From assembly GCF_900107255.1 (NCBI RefSeq), contig NZ_FNPH01000006.1:124001-188000 (forward strand): a stretch of DNA of 64,000 nt, in the 5' to 3' direction. Every line of letters begins with the position of its first letter. The stretch's first letter is position 1. The position numbers and the translations under genes were made by a program. Shown here piece by piece: positions 57,978 to 64,000 of the stretch. The notes under the pieces were generated by a model. It was given only the letters and a program-made list of their open reading frames with translations. It had not been told where the DNA came from and did no database searches. The stretch is from Micromonospora pattaloongensis (lineage in GTDB: Bacteria; Actinomycetota; Actinomycetes; Mycobacteriales; Micromonosporaceae).

Positions 57978-58070
57978 ATGGTTCAGAAGTGTTACGGCGG
58001 CGTTGCCCGACGTCAAGACATCGACGTATTACGGTGTTATTTATGTAGATACGTCATTGGTGGCCGGTCG

Positions 58071-59273
58071 TCACTCCCGCGTCCCGCCCGCGGCCAGTAG
58101 CCCCGCGACCGGGAGCGTCGCCGCCCCCAGCGCCACCGCGTCCACGCCGAGCCGGCACACCTCGATCGACGCCTGGGCGTACGGCTGGCGCAGCGCCTGC
58201 CGCGCCGCGGCCTCGCGGATCGCCGGCAGCAGCCGCGTGCCGAGCGCCATCCCGGCCCAGCCGCCGAGGACGACCCGCTCGGGGTTGAACAGGTTGATCA
58301 GGTTCGCCACGCCGGCGCCGAGGTAACCCGCGGTCTCGTCCAGCACCCGTTGGGCCACCGCGGAGCTCTCCGCCGCCGCGATCAGCTCGGTGAGCTGCGA
58401 CTCCTCGTCGACGCCCGGCACCGGGCGGCCGCGCCGCGCCTGCCGGTAGCGGTCGATGATCCCCTCCGCCCCGACGTACGCCTCCAGGCACCCCGTGGCC
58501 CCGCACCGGCAGGAGCGTCCGCCGTACACCAGCGTCGTATGCCCCCACTCGCCGGCGCTGCTCGACGCGCCCCGGTACGTGACGCCGTTGGTCACGATCG
58601 CCGCGCCGACGCCGGAGCCGACCAGCGCGAAGACCGCGTGCCGCGCTCCGCGACCCGCGCCGAACCACATCTCGGCCTGGCCGAGGGTCTTGGCGCCGTT
58701 GTCGATGTGCAGCGGCAGGTCGGTGCCGGCCCGGATCAGCCGCTCGAGCGGGACGCCGTCCCAGCCCAGCGTCTGGGCGTGCACCACCACCTCGGGGCCC
58801 TGCGCGACGACGCCCGAGACCCCGATCCCCACCCCGAGCAGTTCGGCGCGGGCCACGGTGGCCCGGGAGGTCACCTCGTCGATGCCGGCCAGCACGTGCC
58901 CGGCCACGACGGCCGGGTCCGTGCCGCCCGGCTGGAGCGGGTATTCGACGCTGGCCAGCAGCGTCATCGCGAAGTCGAACAGCTCGACCCGCACCCGGGT
59001 CTCGCCGACGTCGACGCCGGCCACGCAGGCGAAGCGCGGCGCGATCCGCAGCCGCATGCTGGGGCGGCCGCCGTCGGACTCCAGCACCCCGGCCTCGGTG
59101 ACCAGCCCCTCGTCGATCAGATCGCTGACCACGTTGCTGACGGCGGGCTGGCTCAGCCCGGTGCTGCGGGCAAGGTCCTGGCGGGTGAGTGGCCCGTCGA
59201 GAAAGAGCTTCCACAGCAGCGCCGACCGGTTCCGCCGCCGTACGGACCGGTTGGTTGCTCGCTCCAGCTCCAC
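58071..59273 (-). CDS. ROK-family transcriptional repressor
   Basis: 400 residues from GTG 59273. N-terminal winged helix-turn-helix (GPLTRQDLARSTGLSQPAVS), then a ROK sugar-kinase-like domain (VAGVDVGETRVRVELFDF, GIGVSGVV, ALVGSGVGAAIVTNG) and the zinc motif SCRCGATGCLEAYVG. Repressors of this type bind sugars or sugar phosphates and control transport operons. It is divergent from an ABC sugar importer and beta-glucosidase, with dyad sites in the shared 131-bp region. Confidence 0.92.
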   Translation of the reverse strand: MELERATNRSVRRRNRSALLWKLFLDGPLTRQDLARSTGLSQPAVSNVVSDLIDEGLVTEAGVLESDGGRPSMRLRIAPRFACVAGVDVGETRVRVELFDFAMTLLASVEYPLQPGGTDPAVVAGHVLAGIDEVTSRATVARAELLGVGIGVSGVVAQGPEVVVHAQTLGWDGVPLERLIRAGTDLPLHIDNGAKTLGQAEMWFGAGRGARHAVFALVGSGVGAAIVTNGVTYRGASSSAGEWGHTTLVYGGRSCRCGATGCLEAYVGAEGIIDRYRQARRGRPVPGVDEESQLTELIAAAESSAVAQRVLDETAGYLGAGVANLINLFNPERVVLGGWAGMALGTRLLPAIREAAARQALRQPYAQASIEVCRLGVDAVALGAATLPVAGLLAAGGTRE

Positions 59274-59320
59274 GCGTCACCTCGATCTTTCGCGGTCTCC
59301 GGCACTCTACGGGCCGGGCC

Positions 59321-59364
59321 TTGACGGTCCCGTCGTCAACCACTTTAATAACGGCGTTAATTAA
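59321..59364 (+). promoter_or_regulatory. Promoter and ROK operator of the sugar importer operon
   Basis: TTGACG (59321-59326), 17-bp spacer, TTTAAT (59344-59349). The -10 lies in an imperfect palindrome, arms TTTAATAACG and CGTTAATTAA (8 of 10 matches) around one base, and the -35 in TTGACG...CGTCAA. Both are suited to block polymerase when the divergent ROK repressor binds. Confidence 0.7.
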
Positions 59365-59404
59365 GCCCTGATGTAACTCCCCCCTCGACGCAGAAGGGCA
59401 GACC

Positions 59405-60700
59405 GTGTCGAATCGATATCTGGCGGCCGCGGCCGCGGCCGTGCTGGCGGCCGGGTCGCTGAGCGCCTGCGGCGGCTCCGGCGACTCCCCGGAGTCCACC
59501 AAGACCCTCACCTACTGGGCCAGCAACCAGGGCGCCAGCCTGGAGGCCGACAAGCAGATCCTCCAGCCCGAGCTGGACAAGTTCGAGCAGCAGACCGGCA
59601 TCAAGGTCAATGTGGAAGTCGTGCCCTGGTCGGATCTGCTGAACCGGCTGCTGGCCGCCGCCACCTCCGGCAAGGGCCCGGACGTGGTGAACATCGGCAA
59701 CACCTGGTCGGCCTCGCTGCAGGCGACCGGCGCGCTGGAGGAGTTCGACGACGCGACGCTGGCCGAGATCGGCGGCAGGCAGCGCTTCGTCCCCGCGGCG
59801 CTCGCCGCCACCGGGGCGGCCGGCAAGCCCCCGGCGGCCGTGCCGCTCTACAGCCTCGCGTACGCGCTGTACTACAACAAGAAAGCGTTCGCCGACGCCG
59901 GCATCAGCGCCCCGCCCGCAACGTGGGAGCAGCTCGTCGAGGCCGGCCGCAAGCTGACCAAGGGCGGCCGGTGGGGCCTGGCGGTGGAGGGGGCGAACCC
60001 CTCGGAGAACGCCCACCACGCGTTCACGTTCAGCCAGCAGTACGGCGGTGAGTGGTTCGACGCCGCGGGCAAGCCGACCTTCGACACGCCGCAGAACGTC
60101 GCGGCGGTCAAGCGGTACGTCGACCTCATGGCCGCTGACAAGATCGTCAACCCGAGCAACGCCGAGTACGCGCAGAACCAGGCGGTCTCGGACTTCGCCA
60201 ACGGCAAGGCCGCGATGCTGCTCTGGCAGGCCGCCGGCTCGAACCTCAAGACCCAGAACATGGCCCCCGACGCGTACGGGGTGGCGCCCGTGCCGCTGCC
60301 GGCCAGCGCGCCCGCCGGTGGCAAGAAGGTCACCAGCATGGTCGCCGGCATCAATATCGCGGTCTTCAAGCACACGAAGAACCGGGACGGGGCGTTGCGG
60401 TTCGTGAAGTTCATGACGAGCGACGAGGAGCAGGTCGCGCTGAACAGGACCTACGGGTCGCTGCCGGCGGTGAGCACCGTCGCCGCCGATCCGGCGTTCG
60501 CGGGGCCGGAGCAGCAGGTGCTGCAGCAGACCCTCGCCGGCACCGCCGCCCCGCTGCCGCAGGTGCCCGACGAGAGCACGTTCGAGACCCTCGTCGGGAC
60601 CGCGATCAAGGACCTCTTCGCGGACGCGGCCAGCGGCAAGCCCGTCACCGAACAGGCCGTGCGGACCGCGTTGACCCAGGCGCAACAGCAGCTGCGCTGA
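59405..60700 (+). CDS. Sugar ABC transporter substrate-binding lipoprotein
   Basis: 431 residues from GTG 59405 with AGAAGGG upstream. Signal peptide with lipobox (AAVLAAGSLSAC), then a family-1 solute-binding protein: LTYWASNQGASLEADKQILQ, VPWSDLLNRLLAAATSGKGP, DVVNIGNTWSASLQATGALE, YSLAYALYYNKKAFADAGI and GKAAMLLWQAAGSNL. Given the adjacent GH1 gene, the ligand is likely a beta-glucoside such as cellobiose. First gene of the ROK-controlled operon; a strong hairpin follows its stop. Confidence 0.92.
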   Translation: MSNRYLAAAAAAVLAAGSLSACGGSGDSPESTKTLTYWASNQGASLEADKQILQPELDKFEQQTGIKVNVEVVPWSDLLNRLLAAATSGKGPDVVNIGNTWSASLQATGALEEFDDATLAEIGGRQRFVPAALAATGAAGKPPAAVPLYSLAYALYYNKKAFADAGISAPPATWEQLVEAGRKLTKGGRWGLAVEGANPSENAHHAFTFSQQYGGEWFDAAGKPTFDTPQNVAAVKRYVDLMAADKIVNPSNAEYAQNQAVSDFANGKAAMLLWQAAGSNLKTQNMAPDAYGVAPVPLPASAPAGGKKVTSMVAGINIAVFKHTKNRDGALRFVKFMTSDEEQVALNRTYGSLPAVSTVAADPAFAGPEQQVLQQTLAGTAAPLPQVPDESTFETLVGTAIKDLFADAASGKPVTEQAVRTALTQAQQQLR

Positions 60701-60711
60701 CCTGCCGGACC

Positions 60712-60750
60712 GGTGGCCGTGGGCGGTACGCCGACCCGCCCACGGCCACC
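60712..60750 (+). promoter_or_regulatory. Intercistronic hairpin after the binding-protein gene
   Basis: Perfect 15-bp stem (GGTGGCCGTGGGCGG and its complement) with a nine-base loop, between the binding-protein stop and the first permease. Such hairpins usually stop part of the transcripts or protect the 3' end, giving more binding protein than permease. Confidence 0.75.
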
Positions 60751-60770
60751 CCCGTGTCGAGAGGAGCGCG

Positions 60771-61760
60771 ATGGCAACCCCCACCCGCGCGCCGGCGCTG
60801 ACCGGCGCGCACCCCGGCGACGCCGCCGCGCGCCCCCCGGCCGTCCGGCCCCGAACGCGACGCCGGCCGCTCCTGCCGTACCTGCTGCTCGCCCCGGCGC
60901 TGGTGCTGGAGCTGGCGATCCACGTGATCCCGATGTTCGTCGGCGCCTTCATGAGCCTGCAGGAGCTGACCCGCTTCCACCTGCGGGACTGGTCCGGGGC
61001 GCCCTTCGTCGGCCTGGACAACTTCCGCGACGTGCTCGATGTGGACGGTCCGGCGGGCGCGCAGCTGCTGCACTCGTTCTGGGTCACGGTCGCCTACACG
61101 ATCGCCTCGGTGGGGCTGTCCTGGCTGCTCGGCACGGCGGCGGCGGTGGTGCTGCAACGGCCGTTCCGGGGGCGGGCGGTCCTGCGCGCACTGTTCCTCA
61201 CCCCGTACGCGCTGCCGGTCTACACCGCGGTGATCACCTGGAGCTTCCTGCTCCAGCGCGACACCGGGCTGGTCAACCACGTCCTGGTCGACCAGCTGGG
61301 CCTGCTCGACGAGCGGCCGTTCTGGCTGATCGGGGAGAACAGTTTCGTCGCGCTGCTGGTGGTCTCGGTCTGGCGCTCCTGGCCATTCGCCTTCCTCTGC
61401 ATCATGGCCGGGCTGCAGAACATCCCGACCGAGATGTACGAGGCCGCCGCGATCGACGGCGCCGGCTTCTGGCGGCGGCTGCGTGATGTCACCCTGCCGA
61501 TGCTGCGGCCGGTGAACCTGGTGCTGGTGCTGGTGCTCTTCCTCTGGACGTTCAACGACTTCAACACCCCGTACGTGCTCTTCGGCGGCTCCGCGCCGGA
61601 AGCGGCCGACCTCATCTCCATCCACATCTACCGCAGCTCGTTCGAGACCTGGGACTTCGGCGCCGGTTCGGCGATGTCCGTGGCGCTGCTGCTGTTCCTG
61701 CTCGCCGTCACGGCGGTCTACCTGCTGATCACCAACCGCCGGGGGAGGAGTCATGCGTGA
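60771..61760 (+). CDS. Sugar ABC transporter permease, MalF-type
   Basis: 329 residues from ATG 60771 with GAGGAG upstream. Six spans (LLPYLLLAPALVLELAIHVI, VTVAYTIASVGLSWLLG, ALFLTPYALPVYTAVITWSFL split, SFVALLVVSVWRSWPFAFL and two more). Coupling loop: TEMYEAAAIDGAGFWRRLRD. Needs the second permease encoded downstream and a general ATPase (MsiK-like), which is not in the window. Overlaps the next gene by eight bases. Confidence 0.92.
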   Translation: MATPTRAPALTGAHPGDAAARPPAVRPRTRRRPLLPYLLLAPALVLELAIHVIPMFVGAFMSLQELTRFHLRDWSGAPFVGLDNFRDVLDVDGPAGAQLLHSFWVTVAYTIASVGLSWLLGTAAAVVLQRPFRGRAVLRALFLTPYALPVYTAVITWSFLLQRDTGLVNHVLVDQLGLLDERPFWLIGENSFVALLVVSVWRSWPFAFLCIMAGLQNIPTEMYEAAAIDGAGFWRRLRDVTLPMLRPVNLVLVLVLFLWTFNDFNTPYVLFGGSAPEAADLISIHIYRSSFETWDFGAGSAMSVALLLFLLAVTAVYLLITNRRGRSHA

Positions 61761-62592
61761 GACCACGGGGGAGCGCTGGGGTCGACGCGTCGTGCTGACC
61801 CTGCTCGCACTCTTCGTCCTGACCCCGCTGTACGTGATGGTCACCTCCGCAGCGAAGCCGCTGCAGGACGTGCAGGACAGCTTCACCTGGTGGCCCAGCC
61901 GCCCGACCGCGCAGGCGTTCGTGGACATGTGGTCGACCGTTCCGCTGGGCCGCTACCTGGTCAACAGCCTGCTCGTGTCGAGCGTCGCCGCGGTCTTCTC
62001 GGTCACGGTCGCGATCTTCGCGGCGTTTGCGGTGAGCCGCTACCGGTTCCGTGGCCGCGGGCTGTTCTCGGTGACGGTGCTGTCGACGCAGATGTTTCCC
62101 GGCATCCTGTTCCTGCTGCCGCTCTTCCTCATCTACGTCAACATCGGCACCGCGACCGGCATCGAGCTGTACGCCAGCCGCACCGGCCTGATCGTCACCT
62201 ATCTCACCTTCTCGCTGCCGTTCTCGATCTGGATGCTGGTCGGCTACTTCGACTCGATCCCGCGCGGCCTGGACGAGGCGGCGCAGGTCGACGGCGCGGG
62301 ACCGCTGCGCACGCTGTTCCAGGTGGTCCTGCCGGCGGCGGTGCCCGGCGTCGTCGCCGTCACCGTCTACGCGTTCATGACCGCCTGGGGCGAGGTGCTG
62401 TTCGCGTCGGTGATGACCGACGAGTCCAGCCGCACGCTCGCCGTCGGGCTGCAGGGCTACTCCACCCAGTTCAACGTGTACTGGAACCAGATCATGGCCG
62501 CCTCCCTGGTGGTGAGCGTCCCGGTCGTGGCCGGCTTCCTGGTGCTGCAGCGCTACTTCGTCGCCGGCCTGACCGCCGGCGCGGTCAAATGA
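61753..62592 (+). CDS. Sugar ABC transporter permease, MalG-type
   Basis: 279 residues from ATG 61753 with GGGAGGAG upstream. Six spans ([80 protein letters not shown] and two more) and the coupling loop [20 protein letters not shown]. Forms the channel with the MalF-type partner encoded just before. Confidence 0.92.
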   Translation: MRETTGERWGRRVVLTLLALFVLTPLYVMVTSAAKPLQDVQDSFTWWPSRPTAQAFVDMWSTVPLGRYLVNSLLVSSVAAVFSVTVAIFAAFAVSRYRFRGRGLFSVTVLSTQMFPGILFLLPLFLIYVNIGTATGIELYASRTGLIVTYLTFSLPFSIWMLVGYFDSIPRGLDEAAQVDGAGPLRTLFQVVLPAAVPGVVAVTVYAFMTAWGEVLFASVMTDESSRTLAVGLQGYSTQFNVYWNQIMAASLVVSVPVVAGFLVLQRYFVAGLTAGAVK

Positions 62593-62621
62593 GCCGCTAC
62601 CCGTCGGAGGAGAAACCACCC

Positions 62622-64000
62622 GTGTCGGATCTGTCCATGCTGCCGCCGGAGTTCGTCTGGGGCGTCGCCACCTCGGCCTACCAGATCGAGGGGGCGGTCG
62701 CGGCCGACGGCCGCGCGCCGTCGATCTGGGACACCTTCTGCCGGGTGCCCGGCGCGATCGACAACGCCGACACCGGCGACGCCGCGTGCGACCACTACCA
62801 CCGGTGGGCGGAGGATGTCGCGTTGATGAGCCGGCTCGGCGTGGACGCGTACCGGTTCTCGGTGGCCTGGCCGCGGGTGATTCCGGACGGGACCGGTCCG
62901 GTGAACGCGCGGGGCCTGGACTTCTACGACCGGCTCGTGGACGCGCTGCTGGCCGCGGGGATCCGCCCGTTCGTCACGCTCTACCACTGGGACCTGCCGC
63001 AGGCGTTGCAGGAGCGTGGCGGCTGGCCGGAACGCGCCACCGCCGAGGCGTTCGCCGACTACGCGGCGGTGGTCGCCGGGCGGCTCGGCGACCGGGTCGC
63101 GGACTGGAACACGGTCAACGAGCCGCTCTGTGTGGCCTGGATCGGGCACCTGGAGGGGCGGATGGCGCCCGGCGAGCGGGACCTCGCCCGGGCGGTGCGC
63201 GCCTCGCACCACATTCTGCTCGGGCACGGCCTGGCCACCCGGGCGATCCGGGCGCACGCCGCCCGCCCCGCGTCGGTCGGCATCGTGCTCAACCTCAGCC
63301 CGTGCGAACCGGGGAGCGACCGCCCCGAGGACGTGGCGGCGGCGGTCCGCGCGGACGGGCACACCAACCGGTGGTGGTTGGACCCGCTGTACGGGCGCGG
63401 CTATCCCGCCGACATGATCGCGACGTACGGCGTCGAGCCGCCCGTGCGCCCCGGCGACCTCGACACGATCGCCACCCCCACCGACTTTCTCGGCGTCAAC
63501 TACTACTTCCGGCAGGTCGTGGTCGACGACCCGGACGGGCCGGCGCCGTTCGCGCGGCAGATCCCGGTGCCCGGCGCGGTCACGACGGCGATGGGCTGGG
63601 AGGCGTACCCCGCCGGGCTGGAGCGGCTGCTCGTCTCGGTGGCCGAGGAGTACCGCCCCGGCCGGCTCTTCATCACCGAGAACGGCGCGGCCTGGCCCGA
63701 TCGGGTCACGCCGGTCGGCACGGTCGACGACTCCGAGCGCACGGAGTACCTGGAGCAGCACCTCGCCGCGTGCGCCGCGGCGGTCGCCCGCGGCGTGCCG
63801 CTGGCCGGCTACTTCGCCTGGTCGCTGCTGGACAACTTCGAGTGGTCGTACGGGTACGACAAGCGCTTCGGCCTGGTGCACGTCGACTACGAGACCCAGG
63901 CGCGCACCGTCAAGGCGAGCGGGCACCGCTACGCCGCGCTGATCCGCGCCCACCAGCAGCTGTCGCGGGCCGTGGCGGGCCCGGCCCCGACGGCGTCCAG
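62622..64000 (+). CDS. GH1 beta-glucosidase (cut by right edge)
   Basis: 459 codons are present with no stop; only a few C-terminal residues are likely missing, since the conserved end motif [20 protein letters not shown] is present. The start is GTG 62622, with GGAGGAG nine bases upstream; an ATG at 62589 overlapping the permease stop is less likely. Acid/base E167 is in TVNEPLC and nucleophile E353 in [23 protein letters not shown] and [16 protein letters not shown] bind the sugar. No signal peptide, so it splits imported cellobiose or related beta-glucosides inside the cell. Last gene seen of the ROK-controlled operon. Confidence 0.94.
   Translation, partial: MSDLSMLPPEFVWGVATSAYQIEGAVAADGRAPSIWDTFCRVPGAIDNADTGDAACDHYHRWAEDVALMSRLGVDAYRFSVAWPRVIPDGTGPVNARGLDFYDRLVDALLAAGIRPFVTLYHWDLPQALQERGGWPERATAEAFADYAAVVAGRLGDRVADWNTVNEPLCVAWIGHLEGRMAPGERDLARAVRASHHILLGHGLATRAIRAHAARPASVGIVLNLSPCEPGSDRPEDVAAAVRADGHTNRWWLDPLYGRGYPADMIATYGVEPPVRPGDLDTIATPTDFLGVNYYFRQVVVDDPDGPAPFARQIPVPGAVTTAMGWEAYPAGLERLLVSVAEEYRPGRLFITENGAAWPDRVTPVGTVDDSERTEYLEQHLAACAAAVARGVPLAGYFAWSLLDNFEWSYGYDKRFGLVHVDYETQARTVKASGHRYAALIRAHQQLSRAVAGPAPTAS

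Noticed and set aside
57918-58100. 60-codon plus-strand frame before the ROK gene
   Set aside because: It covers the LacI-type operator and promoter of the exoprotein gene and lacks a ribosome site.

Overview
The window is very GC-rich (third codon positions mostly G or C), starts genes with GTG about as readily as ATG, and uses many 4-bp ATGA/GTGA overlaps. It carries ROK, LacI-type and DtxR/IdeR-type control signals, MsiK-style sugar importers without their own ATPase, secreted enzymes with ricin or discoidin modules, and a NodB-GT2 fusion. This fits an actinomycete, probably Micromonosporaceae (Micromonospora/Actinoplanes-like). It is a chromosomal accessory and metabolic stretch. I found no rRNA, tRNA, CRISPR array, insertion sequence or phage gene.

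Layout. 0-5 kb: an asparagine-synthetase-like fragment, an ABM monooxygenase, a LigD-type ligase domain, a FAD-Rieske oxidoreductase, small proteins. 5-9.3 kb: a secreted alpha-lytic-type protease with ricin domain behind a LacI-type operator, and a debranching-enzyme-like protein. 9.5-17.4 kb: an ECF sigma factor with a repeat-bearing membrane partner, a polysaccharide deacetylase-glycosyltransferase fusion, a Ser/Thr kinase, a secreted subtilase. 17.6-23 kb: a two-component system divergent from an ABC exporter, then a GAF-GAF-GGDEF diguanylate cyclase. 23-28 kb: a cutinase/PET-hydrolase-like esterase and a redox group (AurF-like diiron enzyme, TetR, DUF4873, luciferase-like monooxygenase with its FMN reductase).

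28-37 kb is the most unusual part. A single protein joins an adenylating domain, a carrier domain and a membrane acyltransferase, with a perfect iron-box-like palindrome against its start codon. Upstream on the same strand lies a tightly overlapping four-gene operon: an ABC ATPase-like protein that has lost every catalytic motif, a binding lipoprotein, a fused double permease, and a membrane-anchored STAND/TPR protein that has also lost the Walker A lysine. This looks like an import system rebuilt as a sensor or scaffold, and is my main candidate for an undescribed system.

37-42.7 kb: an alcohol dehydrogenase, two small membrane proteins, a site-2 protease with CBS domains, an orphan protein and an alpha/beta hydrolase. 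42.8-52 kb: a signalling block with two histidine kinases, a REC-HDOD and a REC-degenerate-HD regulator, a lone receiver, and a subtilase ending in tryptophan-rich WxARAW repeats. 52-64 kb: a CNNM-type transporter, a GH65 enzyme, a discoidin/beta-helix exoprotein with a second LacI-type operator, and a ROK-controlled sugar importer plus GH1 beta-glucosidase cut off by the right edge.

Most large open frames opposite these genes are by-products of high GC and were left out. Family names come from reading motifs, not from database searches.
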